64,000 bases of DNA from Niallia circulans (GCF_007273535.1 NZ_RIBP01000004.1:3510001-3574000); one strand, 5' to 3'. Positions 1-9,643 are shown, counted from the stretch's first letter. Translations and numbers: made by a program. Notes: generated from the letters alone by a model not told the origin.

Positions 1-384
1 TGCCTTTTCTGTATTGATAAAATGCAGGATATCTTTTTCTTTAATTTTGACGAACTTTTTCACTTCCAAGTTTTTATCAACAAGCTTTTGCTGATAAAAG
101 TTCATGGAATTCCGTGCATTTACGACCATCTGCTGACTGTGCTCAATCATCTTTGCCAGGTTGTTGATAAAATGCTGATGGTGTCGGATTGCTTGAACAG
201 AAAGACCGCCTACTAGCTTGTTAGATTGGTACTCTTCCAATTCTTCCTTGCGTTTCAGCAGCTCATACAATTTCTCTGCTGCCTCTTCAAAGCGCTTGAC
301 AGCCAAATTGTAGTCAGCGCTGGCCTCATCCTTTTCTCTCTCTTTAATTGTCAGGATTTTTTCAAACTTAAACTTGTAGCTCAT
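1..384 (-). CDS. fliJ: Flagellar export chaperone/stalk protein FliJ (3' end beyond window)
   Basis: The minus strand reads MSYKFKFEKILTIKEREKDE followed by a long, charged, heptad-like stretch rich in Glu, Lys, Leu and Gln, as expected of the coiled-coil FliJ. Codon 128 ends exactly at base 1, so roughly the last 20 residues of a normal length of about 147 are missing. FliJ sits in the central stalk of the flagellar type III ATPase and links the FliI hexamer to the export gate FlhA. Its ATG overlaps the fliI stop as ATGA, which suggests translational coupling. Identification rests on position after fliI and coiled-coil character; FliJ sequences are poorly conserved. Confidence 0.85.
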   Translation of the reverse strand, partial: MSYKFKFEKILTIKEREKDEASADYNLAVKRFEEAAEKLYELLKRKEELEEYQSNKLVGGLSVQAIRHHQHFINNLAKMIEHSQQMVVNARNSMNFYQQKLVDKNLEVKKFVKIKEKDILHFINTEKA

Positions 385-1709
385 CGGTTATCTCCAACTC
401 CAGATAATGATATTAATGCGTTGACACTTTCTTCTAAGGAGATTTTCTCGTCTGTTGATTGCTTTATATACGATAATATTTCAGGATATAAACGGATCGC
501 TGTATCAATTTCTATCGATGAACCTTTTTTATATGCTCCGATGTTGATCAAATCTTCTGAATTAATATAAGTGCTGAGTAAACCACGTAATTTCTCCGCT
601 GCATGGACATGACCTTTAGGTACAATATGGTTCATAACACGACTCACACTTTTCAATACATTTACAGCTGGATATTGTCCCTTATTAGCAAGATCCCTGT
701 CTAGCACAAAGTGACCATCCAAAATCCCTCGAACAGTATCGGCAATCGGCTCATTCATGTCATCTCCGTCAACTAGGACTGTATAAAATGCCGTGATACT
801 TCCATGTTCATTTGTACCTGTTCTTTCTAACAGCTTTGGTAAGATAGCGAAAACAGAAGGAGTGTACCCTTTTGTTGTCGGCGGCTCACCGATGGCAAGT
901 CCAACTTCCCTTTGTGCCATCGCTACCCTTGTTACAGAGTCCATCATCAGCATGACGTTTAATCCTTTGTCACGGAAGTATTCAGCAATTGCTGTTGCTG
1001 TGTATGCTCCCTTTATCCTCATAAGCGCAGGCTGATCACTTGTTGCGACAACAACGATCGACCGCTTTAAGCCCTCGGGACCCAAATCCCGTTCAATGAA
1101 TTCTCTTACCTCTCTACCACGCTCTCCAATTAAGGCAATAACATTGAGATCGGCCTTTGTGTTTCTTGCAATCATACCAAGCAGTGTACTTTTTCCGACA
1201 CCACTTCCGGCGAAAATCCCAAGGCGCTGTCCTGTACCGACTGTAAGAAGGCCGTCAATCAGACGCACCCCAACTTCCATCGATTCTGAAATCGGCGGTC
1301 TTTTTAATGGGTTCGGCGGGTCTTGATCAATTGGAACACTCTTTAATCCTTTTGGTAATGATGTGCCATCAAGCGGCATTCCAAGTGCATCGACGACTGT
1401 GCCAATCATGGCAGCTCCAGCTTTAACTTCTAGAGGTTCTGATGTACCTTCTACTAAGCAGCCTGGTGATATATCGTTCACCGTCGTATATGGCATAAGA
1501 ATGATGCCATCTTCTTTAAAGCCAACAACCTCTGCCTTAATAACACGCTTATTTTTTGTACCAATATATATGTTGCACACATCACCTATGGAGCTTTCAG
1601 GACCTTGCGACTCTATCATAAGACCAACTACTTTTTTAACCCTGCCATAACGTTTGTAAGGATCGATGGAATCGATCGATGATAGAAGTTCTGCCGCTCT
1701 CATCCTCAT
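381..1709 (-). CDS. fliI: Flagellum-specific ATPase FliI
   Basis: This 442-residue protein belongs to the FliI/YscN branch of the F1-beta-like ATPases. It powers unloading and delivery of flagellar export substrates at the cytoplasmic face of the basal body. A beta-barrel N-terminal domain comes first. The Walker A motif GSGVGKST follows at about residues 168-175, then a Walker B strand (VMLMMDSVTR) and the family segment GEPPTTKGYTPSVFA. The length is normal. The ATG overlaps the fliH stop (ATGA) and the stop overlaps fliJ in the same way, so fliH-fliI-fliJ appear translationally coupled. Confidence 0.98.
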   Translation of the reverse strand: MRMRAAELLSSIDSIDPYKRYGRVKKVVGLMIESQGPESSIGDVCNIYIGTKNKRVIKAEVVGFKEDGIILMPYTTVNDISPGCLVEGTSEPLEVKAGAAMIGTVVDALGMPLDGTSLPKGLKSVPIDQDPPNPLKRPPISESMEVGVRLIDGLLTVGTGQRLGIFAGSGVGKSTLLGMIARNTKADLNVIALIGERGREVREFIERDLGPEGLKRSIVVVATSDQPALMRIKGAYTATAIAEYFRDKGLNVMLMMDSVTRVAMAQREVGLAIGEPPTTKGYTPSVFAILPKLLERTGTNEHGSITAFYTVLVDGDDMNEPIADTVRGILDGHFVLDRDLANKGQYPAVNVLKSVSRVMNHIVPKGHVHAAEKLRGLLSTYINSEDLINIGAYKKGSSIEIDTAIRLYPEILSYIKQSTDEKISLEESVNALISLSGVGDNR

Positions 1710-2458
1710 TCACTCTCCAATAGGTCTAATAGTTTTTGTTTAATCATGTGCAGCTGTGTGTCAACACTTGCTTCAATGCGTCCATTAGCTGTCTCGATTA
1801 TACAGCCGTTTTCTGCTGCTGCTTCATCAGGAAAAATAAACAAATTCGGCTTGATTGGAAATAACGATAATAGTTCTTCTTTTTCGGAAAGAAGGTATTG
1901 ATAATGGACCGGATTAACATGCAATTGAATTTCCTTTTGGTCTCTTGTTTCCTTCAAAACCTTTTTAACAAGCTGCATGAAATATTCTTCTTTTTCTGAA
2001 ATACTTGTCTGAACAATCTTTTCAGCTACCTTCATGCTTAGTTCCAGAATTTCTGTCTCAGCACTATTCAAGTATTTTTCATAATCTATTCTGCTTGCTT
2101 GAACAATTGCTTTCGCTTCATCAATATGCTCTGCATACTCAGTAAATCCTGCCGTTCGTCCTTCTTCAACACCAGCTTGGTAACCTTCTCGATTTGCTTC
2201 TTCCATCAAAAGTTTTTTTTCTGATTGCCAATTGTTTTTTTCCTGCTGCAGCAGTTCTCTTAATGCTGCTGCTTCTTTTTCTGCTTTCTCGCGGATGGCA
2301 GCTGCGTCTGCAGTCGCCTGTTCCACTATTTTTGCATATTCAGGATCAGCATGAAAATCTGTTCCTTGAAAGTTATTTACATATTTAATGGAGATAATCT
2401 TTTCATTTGCTTGTTCATTTGCCCAACTTGATTTAATAAGCCTAGACAATAATATCAT
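1706..2458 (-). CDS. fliH: Flagellar assembly protein FliH
   Basis: About 250 residues, beginning MILLSRLIKSSWANEQ. A long Ala/Glu/Lys-rich coiled coil lies in the middle (roughly residues 50-125), and a C-terminal globular domain resembles V/F-type ATPase E/delta subunits. FliH dimers bind FliI and hold it at the C-ring. The frame is open further upstream, but the chosen ATG follows GGAGGAG and makes a modest 17-bp overlap with fliG. The Shine-Dalgarno spacing is tight, so a TTG three codons downstream is an alternative start. The C-terminus overlaps fliI by 4 bp. Confidence 0.92.
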   Translation of the reverse strand: MILLSRLIKSSWANEQANEKIISIKYVNNFQGTDFHADPEYAKIVEQATADAAAIREKAEKEAAALRELLQQEKNNWQSEKKLLMEEANREGYQAGVEEGRTAGFTEYAEHIDEAKAIVQASRIDYEKYLNSAETEILELSMKVAEKIVQTSISEKEEYFMQLVKKVLKETRDQKEIQLHVNPVHYQYLLSEKEELLSLFPIKPNLFIFPDEAAAENGCIIETANGRIEASVDTQLHMIKQKLLDLLESE

Positions 2459-3458
2459 CTCCTCCACCGCGTGCAACGACAATCTCACCAGAGTCTTCTA
2501 AACGTCTGATAATAGCAACAATTCTTGATTGTGCTTCTTCAACATCTTTCAGGCGGACAGGTCCCATGAACTCCATTTCATCCTTGAAGGATTCAACCAT
2601 TCTTGCAGACATGTTACTGAATACAATTTCCTTCACTTCGTCACCAGAAACCTTCAATGAAAGCATAAGATCTTCATTTTCACAGTCACGGATAATACGT
2701 TGAATTGCTCTGTTATCCAATGTAACGATATCTTCGAATACGAACATTCTTTTCTTGATTTCTTCTGCCAACTCAGGATCCTGTATTTCAAGGGCGTCAA
2801 GGATTGTTCTTTCTGTTGAGCGGTCAACACCGTTCAACACTTCAACAACTGCCTCAATACCACCTGTTTGTGTATAATCCTGTGTGACAGTGCTAGATAG
2901 CTTTCTTTCTAAAATTTGTTCCACTTCATTAATAATTTCAGGAGACGTACTGTCCATAACAGCAATTCTCTTCGCAATATCTGCCTGCATTTCCTGTGGC
3001 AGCTCAGACAATATCTGGCCTGCCTGGGTTGGGTCTAAATAAGAAAGTATTAATGAGATTGTTTGTGGATGTTCATTTTGGATAAAGTTAAGGATTTGGC
3101 TCGGGTCAGCCTTTCTTGCAAAATCAAACGGTCTAACTTGCAAGGAAGAAGTTAATCGATTCAAGATGACAGATGCTTGATCTGTTCCTAACGCTTTTTC
3201 CAAAACTGTTTTAGCATATCCGATACCGCCTTGAGAAATATAATCCTGTGCTAATGCTATGTTATGGAACTCTTCTAGTACTTCTTCTTTAGAAGAGTTC
3301 TCCACCTTTTTAACACCAGATATCTCTAAGGAAAGTTTCTCTATTTCTTCTTCACTTAAATGCTTATAAACAGAAGCTGCTACATCTGGTCCTAATGATA
3401 TAAGCAGAACAGCAGCTTTTTGTTTTCCTGTAAGCTCCGTAGCTTCTTTTCGTGCCAT
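2442..3458 (-). CDS. fliG: Flagellar motor switch protein FliG
   Basis: A 338-residue rotor protein of the C-ring. Its C-terminal charged helix contacts the MotA stator, and its N-terminus binds FliF. The N-terminal domain (GKQKAAVLLISLGPDVAAS), the middle EHPQ motif (NEHPQTISLILSYLDP, about residues 128-143) and the C-terminal torque domain (LMLSLKVSGDEVKEIVFSNM) are all present. The ATG has a strong AAGGAGG site 6 bp upstream. It starts 16 bp after the fliF stop within the fla/che operon. Confidence 0.98.
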   Translation of the reverse strand: MARKEATELTGKQKAAVLLISLGPDVAASVYKHLSEEEIEKLSLEISGVKKVENSSKEEVLEEFHNIALAQDYISQGGIGYAKTVLEKALGTDQASVILNRLTSSLQVRPFDFARKADPSQILNFIQNEHPQTISLILSYLDPTQAGQILSELPQEMQADIAKRIAVMDSTSPEIINEVEQILERKLSSTVTQDYTQTGGIEAVVEVLNGVDRSTERTILDALEIQDPELAEEIKKRMFVFEDIVTLDNRAIQRIIRDCENEDLMLSLKVSGDEVKEIVFSNMSARMVESFKDEMEFMGPVRLKDVEEAQSRIVAIIRRLEDSGEIVVARGGGDDIIV

Positions 3459-3474
3459 CGGTATCCTCCTTGCC

Positions 3475-5061
3475 TTATTCCTCTGTTATCCAAGTACGAA
3501 GAAGTTTCGCAAAGTCTTCTGGCTTATCTTTTGCCATTTTCTCTAATTGTTTTCTGCGAAGTGTTCCCTCTGATTCCACTTCATCATTTACGTCAGGAAT
3601 GGATACAGGTGAAATGATTTCTTCTTCCGGCTCTGCTGCTTTCTTCTTACGTCCTCTTACAAACAAGAAGATTAATAGTCCAATTACAGCAAGTAATACT
3701 CCACCAACTGCATATACCCACCAAGGAATAGCTGTGCTAATTGTTTCTGATGAAGCAGTTGTTTTTCCGTTAAATTGTTGAACAGATACGGCGATTTTAC
3801 TTTGTAAGTCTGCATCTGAAAGAGTTCCTGTTTCTGTCTTATCAATAGAAGTTCTTACAATCGTTCCTAGCATATTTGTTATATCGTCAACACTATCCTG
3901 TGAAAGTGAAGATGGATCATCTGCTGTAGGAGGCTCTACCATAACTTGAATGCCAAGGTCACGGATTTTATATGGGCTCTCTACAATTTGCTTTTTAATT
4001 CTATTAACCTCGTAATTGATCGTGTTATCAATTTTTTCAGAATCACCAGAACCTGATGTAGTTGTTTCAGTGTTTGTAGTAGTTGTATCTGCCTGATCTT
4101 CTGCTTCTGGCGTACCTTCTGCTGCCGCACTACCTCCTGTATATGTTTCCGAGATATTTTGTGCGCTCACTTCGATACCCTTCATATTTTCTTCATCAAC
4201 TGGCGTAACCAGGTTTTCTTCTCTGTTTTCTTGGGTAAAGTCAATATCTGCAGTTACTGAAACCATGACTTTATTTTGTCCCATTAATGTGCCAAGCATT
4301 TGCTGAACTTGTCTTTGAATGTCTTTTTCAACTTGTTTTTTCACGTTATTTTGAGCAGTAAACGTATCACCTGCGTTATTAGTTGTAGAATTTAGGTCAA
4401 AATACTCAAAGTTTTGGTTTGTAATGACGATATTATCAGTAGGAAGGTTTGGAACACTTTTTGCGACAAGTGTATATAATCCTTTTATTTGACTCTCGGA
4501 GAAGTTATAGCCTGGTTTTGTGTTGAGAACAATTGAGGCTGAAGCTTCTCCGGCTTCATCTGATACAAACACACCTTCACTTGGTAATGTGATCATAACA
4601 TTTGCATCGTTAATACCGTCGATGCCTTTAATCAAGTTAGAAATCTCTGTTTGCATTGCATCAAGCTTCATAACATTGAACTCATTATCTGTCATTCCGA
4701 AGCTCGCATTTTGACTGAAAAACGAATAATCGATACTGCCTGTATTCGGAATTCCTTCCGCTGCTAATTCCACTTTCAATGAGTCCACATTATTTTCCGG
4801 CACGCTTATTGTTTTTCCGCCATCTGAAATCTCTGATGTAATTCCTTTGCTATCAAGTGTTTCTTTAATTTGTCCTGTTTCTGACGGAGACAGGTTGCTG
4901 TATAAAGGAACTAAATTTTCTTTTGTTAAAAAATACGTTGCAAATGATACCATAAGAAGAAGCAAAAGAATGCCGCTTACCAAAACAGTCTTTTGCTTTT
5001 TTGAACGATTTGTCCAATATTCTTTTAAAGGATTAAAAAACTTATTCATGTTTTCTTTCAT
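3475..5061 (-). CDS. fliF: Flagellar MS-ring protein FliF
   Basis: A 528-residue inner-membrane ring protein and the founding structure of the basal body. One membrane segment lies at about residues 25-46 and a second near 438-460. Between them is the YscJ/FliF ring-building region, then a low-complexity Thr/Glu/Asp/Ser linker at roughly 305-345. The C-terminal cytoplasmic tail (LRTWITEE) is the FliG-binding end. The ATG is preceded by GGGGGT 5 bp upstream; a second in-frame ATG four codons later lacks a better site. Confidence 0.98.
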   Translation of the reverse strand: MKENMNKFFNPLKEYWTNRSKKQKTVLVSGILLLLLMVSFATYFLTKENLVPLYSNLSPSETGQIKETLDSKGITSEISDGGKTISVPENNVDSLKVELAAEGIPNTGSIDYSFFSQNASFGMTDNEFNVMKLDAMQTEISNLIKGIDGINDANVMITLPSEGVFVSDEAGEASASIVLNTKPGYNFSESQIKGLYTLVAKSVPNLPTDNIVITNQNFEYFDLNSTTNNAGDTFTAQNNVKKQVEKDIQRQVQQMLGTLMGQNKVMVSVTADIDFTQENREENLVTPVDEENMKGIEVSAQNISETYTGGSAAAEGTPEAEDQADTTTTNTETTTSGSGDSEKIDNTINYEVNRIKKQIVESPYKIRDLGIQVMVEPPTADDPSSLSQDSVDDITNMLGTIVRTSIDKTETGTLSDADLQSKIAVSVQQFNGKTTASSETISTAIPWWVYAVGGVLLAVIGLLIFLFVRGRKKKAAEPEEEIISPVSIPDVNDEVESEGTLRRKQLEKMAKDKPEDFAKLLRTWITEE

Positions 5062-5119
5062 CTCTACCCCCGGTTACCGTTATTTTTAATGATAATAACC
5101 GCCCACAACTCACTAGATT

Positions 5120-5428
5120 TTAAATAGACATTCTCATCATTTCTTGATACGCTTCGACAGCTTTGTTTCTAAATTCTAATGTAGCCGACATCATCACACT
5201 TGCCTTCTGTGATGTAATCATTACTTGCGAAAGATCAACGTCTTCTCCTTTTGCAAGCTTGTTTGTTAGAACATCCGATTCATTCTGTGCTTTATTTACA
5301 TTATTAAGTGAATCTTTTAAAAAGGAAGAAAAGCTTTTTTGAACTTCTGAACTAGTCGCTTTCGTTGTTGCAGAAGAATTAGTTAACGGCAATGTGGATG
5401 ACACTGCTGGAAGATTTACTGTCGCCAT
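5120..5428 (-). CDS. fliE: Flagellar hook-basal body protein FliE
   Basis: A 102-residue protein that joins the MS ring to the rod. It has the conserved C-terminal FliE block (KASVMMSATLEFRNKAVEAYQEMMRM) and a Ser/Thr-rich variable N-terminus. It follows flgC by 9 bp and precedes fliF, the standard Bacillus order. The Shine-Dalgarno site is weak (AGGT about 9 bp upstream), so translation may depend on coupling to flgC. Confidence 0.97.
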   Translation of the reverse strand: MATVNLPAVSSTLPLTNSSATTKATSSEVQKSFSSFLKDSLNNVNKAQNESDVLTNKLAKGEDVDLSQVMITSQKASVMMSATLEFRNKAVEAYQEMMRMSI

Positions 5429-5437
5429 TTATAATAC

Positions 5438-5896
5438 CTACTTTCCTATCTCTAAAGTTTTCATAAGCATGCTTTTTGAGGCATTTAAGACTGTTACGTT
5501 CGCTTCATAAGACCTTGTTGCACTCATCAAATCAACCATTTCCCTTAATGGGTCCACATTCGGCATTTGTACATAACCATCGGCATTAGCATCTGGATTT
5601 TCCGGATCATACACCATTTCAAAAGGAGTTTCCGTATCATCTGCAATCTTTGTTACTTTAACGCCATTTCCTGTGGCTGAATTACCTGCTGTCGCAGCAT
5701 TTAAATGTGATGCAAATGAATTGCCCTCTTGTGCTTGCAATACAACTGATTTTCTTCTGTACGGCTCCCATTCACCATTCACTAGCTTTCCTCTTGTCGT
5801 TTCTGCATTCGCCATATTAGAGGAGATAACATCCATTCGAAGCCTGTTTGCTGTTAGGGCAGAAGCAGTTGTATTCATGCTATGGAATATCGACAT
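5438..5896 (-). CDS. flgC: Flagellar proximal rod protein FlgC
   Basis: A 152-residue rod protein. The N-terminal rod motif ALTANRLRMDVISSNMANAET and the C-terminal ATRSYEANVTVLNASKSM block mark the flagellar rod/hook axial family. The ATG follows AAAAGGAGG, which lies within the last codons of flgB; only one base separates the flgB stop from the flgC start. It is exported by the FliF-FliI machinery encoded just downstream. Confidence 0.98.
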   Translation of the reverse strand: MSIFHSMNTTASALTANRLRMDVISSNMANAETTRGKLVNGEWEPYRRKSVVLQAQEGNSFASHLNAATAGNSATGNGVKVTKIADDTETPFEMVYDPENPDANADGYVQMPNVDPLREMVDLMSATRSYEANVTVLNASKSMLMKTLEIGK

Positions 5897-5897
5897 T

Positions 5898-6278
5898 TTA
5901 TCTTCCTCCTTTTATGACATTTTCTAAAGAATTAAACTTCCCGCTAATTCTTTCGACTAAAGCATTGTAGTAAATCTGATTTTCAGCCAGCTCACTCATC
6001 TCTTTATCCACATCAACGCTGTTGCCATTATTATTATAAGTAACGTTCTTATCTGTCTTTATTTGCACAGAGCCAGTAGATCCTTCAAAATCGAAATGCC
6101 TGCTGTTCGTTTTGTTAGCATTCATGGCAGTTGCTAATGTATTTTTAAATGTTACTTCCTTAGCCTTATAATTGGGCGTATCGACGTTAGCGATATTTTG
6201 TGAAATAACTTTTTGTTTTGTATTAGAATAATTCAAAGCATTTTCTAGTGTTGAAATAGTATTCGAAAAAAGCTTCAT
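5898..6278 (-). CDS. flgB: Flagellar proximal rod protein FlgB, first gene of the fla/che operon
   Basis: A 126-residue rod protein starting MKLFSNTISTLENALNYS and carrying the axial motif QNIANVDTPNYKA. The reading frame is open for 16 more codons upstream, but those residues are atypical. The chosen ATG has AGAGGTG 5 bp upstream and matches the usual FlgB length (about 129). It is the first gene after a 465-bp non-coding gap, so it should begin the long flagellar/chemotaxis operon. Confidence 0.97.
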   Translation of the reverse strand: MKLFSNTISTLENALNYSNTKQKVISQNIANVDTPNYKAKEVTFKNTLATAMNANKTNSRHFDFEGSTGSVQIKTDKNVTYNNNGNSVDVDKEMSELAENQIYYNALVERISGKFNSLENVIKGGR

Positions 6279-6339
6279 CTCACACCTCTTATTATCTATG
6301 ATTATCGTATTTGTAGAATTTTGCAATTTTGTGACGAAT

Positions 6340-6354
6340 ATTTTTCAGATGATG
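6340..6354 (+). promoter_or_regulatory. Possible CodY box upstream of flgB
   Basis: ATTTTTCAGATGATG matches 11 of 15 positions of the CodY consensus AATTTTCWGAAAATT. It lies about 60 bp upstream of the flgB ATG. CodY is known to bind the B. subtilis fla/che promoter, which makes the position sensible, but four mismatches in AT-rich DNA is weak evidence. Confidence 0.25.
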
Positions 6355-6698
6355 TCTTTAATTGTAATGAATGAAAAATAATCTGTCTATCATAATAAGG
6401 TCAATTTTAGTAATCCATTAGTCCTATTTTAGTTAAAAATATTAGAGAAATAATCATTTCACTAATAAGAAAGGTATATTTTTGTTATTTTTGTATGACA
6501 ACAACTCATCATTAGGAACTAGTATCAATGAACTATCGCGTAACAATCATCTTGTCTATGTATCGAATATAATGTACAACGTTTGTAATGTAAATGATAT
6601 TTTTTGGAAAAATGTCGAATCATGATAAGTCGAAATCTCGATAAATCAATATTCTCTTAAAAAAGCTTATTTCATTACCACTAATTCCCTGTTAATAA

Positions 6699-6735
6699 TA
6701 AAAAAAAGAACCTTTTCCACGTAGGAAAAGGTTCT
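6699..6735 (-). terminator. Rho-independent terminator of the trmFO...codY operon
   Basis: A perfect 12-bp stem (AGAACCTTTTCC / GGAAAAGGTTCT) with a 5-nt loop, followed on the minus strand by eight T residues. It starts 8 bp past the codY stop and isolates codY from the flagellar operon. Confidence 0.92.
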
Positions 6736-6743
6736 TTTTTTTA

Positions 6744-7523
6744 TTAATTAGCTTTCAGTTTTTCTAATTCTAACAAGAACTTATCGTTCAATACTTTAAT
6801 GTAAGTTCCTTTCATTCCAAGAGAACGAGATTCAATAACACCAGCACTTTCTAGCTTACGCAATGCATTAACAATTACAGATCTAGTAATACCGACTCTG
6901 TCTGCAATTTTTGAAGCAACTAGAAGTCCTTCATTTCCGTTCAATTCTTCAAAGATGTGTTCAATTGCTTCTAATTCACTATATGATAATGAACTGATCG
7001 CCATTTGCACAACAGCTTTACTTCTTGCTTCTTCTTCGATTTCTTCTGCTTTTTCACGAAGAATCTCCATACCAACAACAGTAGCACCGTATTCAGCCAA
7101 AATTAAATCATCATCATGGAATTGCTCTTGAAGTCTTGCAAGAATTAATGTTCCAAGTCTTTCTCCACCGCCAATGATCGGCACGATCGTTGTAAGTCCT
7201 TGGTTGAATAAATCTTTGTTTTCAATTGGGAATGCTGTATATTCGCTTTCCACATCCAAATTACTTGAAGTCACTTGAATATTAAAAAGATTATTTGTGT
7301 ACTCTTCTGGGAATTGACGGTCTTCCAGCATTTTAATCATACGGTCATTTTCAATTTGCTGGTTAATAGCAAAACCTAGTAATTTCCCTCTTCTGCTTAC
7401 TACAAAGATATTTGCTTCAATAACTTCACTTAGTGTCTCAGACATTTCTTTAAAGTTAACTGGCTTTCCAGCAGCTCTTTGCAGCATCGCATTAATTTTT
7501 CGAGTTTTTGACAATAAATCCAT
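6744..7523 (-). CDS. codY: GTP- and BCAA-sensing global repressor CodY
   Basis: A 259-residue cytoplasmic regulator. The N-terminal GAF domain (about residues 1-155) binds isoleucine/valine. The C-terminal winged helix-turn-helix ([20 protein letters not shown], about 205-225) is followed by the wing motif [15 protein letters not shown]. CodY represses stationary-phase, nutrient-uptake and motility genes when GTP and branched-chain amino acids are plentiful. The length is the Bacillus norm. The ATG has AGGAGG 8 bp upstream. It is the last gene of the xerC-hslV-hslU-codY group, separated from hslU by a spacer with a 13-bp inverted repeat. Confidence 0.99.
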   Translation of the reverse strand: MDLLSKTRKINAMLQRAAGKPVNFKEMSETLSEVIEANIFVVSRRGKLLGFAINQQIENDRMIKMLEDRQFPEEYTNNLFNIQVTSSNLDVESEYTAFPIENKDLFNQGLTTIVPIIGGGERLGTLILARLQEQFHDDDLILAEYGATVVGMEILREKAEEIEEEARSKAVVQMAISSLSYSELEAIEHIFEELNGNEGLLVASKIADRVGITRSVIVNALRKLESAGVIESRSLGMKGTYIKVLNDKFLLELEKLKAN

Positions 7524-7583
7524 TTTCTTTTCCTCCTATTAACTAAAACCAAAACTGTCACTTATTCTTTTTTTAAGGCTGCA

Positions 7584-7630
7584 GCATTTGATTGCTTCTA
7601 TCCTTTTAGGAGTATGTAGCAATCAAATGC
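7584..7630 (-). promoter_or_regulatory. 13-bp perfect inverted repeat in the hslU-codY spacer
   Basis: GCATTTGATTGCT and AGCAATCAAATGC pair perfectly around a 21-nt loop that itself contains TCCTTTTAGGA. No T-tract follows on the minus strand, so it is not a classical terminator. It could be an RNA-processing or stabilising hairpin that sets codY expression relative to hslU. No function is known from the sequence. Confidence 0.5.
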
Positions 7631-7638
7631 ACACATTC

Positions 7639-9048
7639 TTAAAGAATAAATTGACTTAAATCTTTATTTCGTGCAATCGCACCAAGTTTTTCTTCCACAT
7701 ATTGCGGAGTTATGGATACTTTATCCATCGTAATTTCAGGTGCTTCAAATGATAGATCCTCGAGCAGTTTCTCAAGAATCGTATGAAGTCTTCTCGCTCC
7801 GATGTTATCCGTGTTTTGATTCACTTCATAAGCCACTTCTGCTATCTTACGTATAGCATCGTCAGAAAATTCAATTTCTATACCTTCAGTTTGCAGTAAT
7901 GCTTGATATTGCTTAATTAACGCATTATCAGGCTCCACAAGGATACGGTAAAAGTCATCAACTGTTAGCTTACCAAGTTCAACACGGATTGGGAACCTAC
8001 CTTGAAGCTCAGGAATCAAATCGGACGGCTTAGAAATGTGGAATGCACCTGCTGCAATGAATAAAATATGATCTGTTTTAACAGATCCGTATTTTGTCAC
8101 GATTGTCGATCCTTCTACTACTGGAAGGATGTCACGCTGAACACCTTCTCTTGATACATCAGCAGAGGATCCACCATTGCTTTTGCTTGCAATTTTATCG
8201 ATTTCGTCGATAAAGATGATTCCCATTTGCTCTGCACGTACGACTGCTTCTTGTGTTACTTCGTCCATATCGATCAGCTTTTGTGCTTCTTCATTAGTCA
8301 AAACAATTCTAGCTTCACGTACAGTCAATTTTCTTTTTTTCTTTTTCTTAGGCATAAAGCTGCTTAACGCATCCTGCATGTTCATACCCATTTGCTCCAT
8401 TCCGGAGCCTTGTAGCATATCGAACATAGATGGCTGTTGCTCATCTACCTCAACTGTTATTGTTTCATTCTCAAGCTCACCAAGCGCCAATTTTTCTTTT
8501 AGCACTTTTCTTTTTTCATATCGGCTTGATTCTTCCACAGTCGGCTCCTCTGTTTGAGTTTCCGAATTCCCACCGCCAAACAGCATTTCAAGCGGGTTAC
8601 TGTAGTTTTTTTGTTTTTTAGCTGAAGAAGGCATCATAAGGTCCACAAGGCGGTTATTCGCTGCTGTTTCCGCTCTTTCTTTCACCTGAACCATCTTCTC
8701 TTCTTTTACAATTCGTACAGATGTTTCCACTAAATCTCTTACCATGGATTCAACATCTCTGCCGACATAACCGACTTCAGTGAACTTGGTCGCTTCCACT
8801 TTGACAAATGGGGCGCTGACAATTTTTGCGATTCGTCTTGCGATTTCTGTTTTACCTACACCAGTAGGTCCCATCATCAAGATATTTTTTGGGCTAATTT
8901 CATCCCTTAGCTTTTCATCAAGCAACCCGCGGCGAAAACGGTTTCTTAACGCTATCGCAACAGCTTTCTTTGCATCCTTTTGTCCAACAATATATTGATC
9001 AAGACGTTCTACAATTTGACGAGGTGTTAAGCTTGCGTTCTTATTCAT
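7639..9048 (-). CDS. hslU: ATP-dependent protease ATPase subunit HslU (ClpY)
   Basis: A 469-residue AAA+ unfoldase that feeds substrates to HslV. The sequence [23 protein letters not shown] begins the N-domain. Walker A GPTGVGKT lies at about residues 60-67, the I-domain insertion covers roughly 110-240 with a Lys-rich patch KKKKKRK, and Walker B is [11 protein letters not shown]. The C-terminus ends in the typical FIL, which docks into the peptidase. A TTG sits one codon upstream, but the ATG is better placed relative to AAGGAGAGG. It starts 15 bp after hslV. Confidence 0.98.
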   Translation of the reverse strand: MNKNASLTPRQIVERLDQYIVGQKDAKKAVAIALRNRFRRGLLDEKLRDEISPKNILMMGPTGVGKTEIARRIAKIVSAPFVKVEATKFTEVGYVGRDVESMVRDLVETSVRIVKEEKMVQVKERAETAANNRLVDLMMPSSAKKQKNYSNPLEMLFGGGNSETQTEEPTVEESSRYEKRKVLKEKLALGELENETITVEVDEQQPSMFDMLQGSGMEQMGMNMQDALSSFMPKKKKKRKLTVREARIVLTNEEAQKLIDMDEVTQEAVVRAEQMGIIFIDEIDKIASKSNGGSSADVSREGVQRDILPVVEGSTIVTKYGSVKTDHILFIAAGAFHISKPSDLIPELQGRFPIRVELGKLTVDDFYRILVEPDNALIKQYQALLQTEGIEIEFSDDAIRKIAEVAYEVNQNTDNIGARRLHTILEKLLEDLSFEAPEITMDKVSITPQYVEEKLGAIARNKDLSQFIL

Positions 9049-9063
9049 CAAGTAATCCTCTCC

Positions 9064-9615
9064 TTATAATTCTTCTACAATAATATTATTGTTCGTATAT
9101 ACACAAATATCGCCAGCGATTTCAAGAGCTGCCTTTGCTATTTCATAAGCAGAAAGATGTTCGCCTGAGTATTGTTTAAGAGCCCTTCCAGCTGATAATG
9201 CATAGTTTCCGCCAGAGCCAATCGCTAAAATTCCGTCATCTGGCTCTATAACTTCACCTGTTCCAGATACAAGCAGCAAATCTGTTTCATTCATAATGAT
9301 GAGCATTGCTTCAAGCTTGCGTAAAATCTTGTCACTTCTCCAAAGCTTCGCAAGCTCCACTGCCGCTCTTTGCAGATTTCCGTTATACTCTTCCAATTTC
9401 CCTTCGAACAGCTCAAATAAAGTAAAGGCATCAGCAACAGAGCCTGCAAAACCGGCTATCACTTTTCCATTAAAAAGTTTTCTTACCTTTTTTGCAGTAT
9501 GTTTCATTACGACAGCATTGCCGAAAGTGACTTGACCATCACCTGACATGGCGCATTTCCCTTTATGTTGAACAGCAAAAATAGTAGTTGCATGAAACTG
9601 TGGTAGTCCAGACAT
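9064..9615 (-). CDS. hslV: ATP-dependent protease peptidase subunit HslV (ClpQ/CodW)
   Basis: A 183-residue proteasome-beta-like peptidase and partner of HslU. As in B. subtilis CodW, an extension precedes the conserved [23 protein letters not shown], and Ser2 rather than Thr is the likely N-terminal nucleophile after Met removal. The extension here (MSGLPQF before HATTIF) is three residues longer than in B. subtilis. The ATG has AAAGGAGG 7 bp upstream and no alternative start fits. Conserved [14 protein letters not shown] and the ending IIVEEL are present. Confidence 0.97.
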   Translation of the reverse strand: MSGLPQFHATTIFAVQHKGKCAMSGDGQVTFGNAVVMKHTAKKVRKLFNGKVIAGFAGSVADAFTLFELFEGKLEEYNGNLQRAAVELAKLWRSDKILRKLEAMLIIMNETDLLLVSGTGEVIEPDDGILAIGSGGNYALSAGRALKQYSGEHLSAYEIAKAALEIAGDICVYTNNNIIVEEL

Positions 9616-9643
9616 CTTTACTTCCTCCTTTATCCATTTACAG

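Larger units (their letters stand above)
6279..6743. promoter_or_regulatory. Non-coding region upstream of fla/che operon, downstream of codY
   Basis: A 465-bp AT-rich gap with no credible gene. It should hold the fla/che promoter(s) near the flgB end and it holds the codY terminator at the other end. TACGATAAT, about 20 bp upstream of the flgB Shine-Dalgarno site, resembles part of a sigma-D -10 (GCCGATAA). No -35 is convincing, so no promoter is asserted. In B. subtilis this promoter region is bound by CodY. Confidence 0.4.

Noticed and set aside
6230..6326. Longer FlgB with 16 extra N-terminal residues
   Set aside because: The extra residues are atypical for FlgB, while AGAGGTG lies correctly before the inner ATG at 6278.
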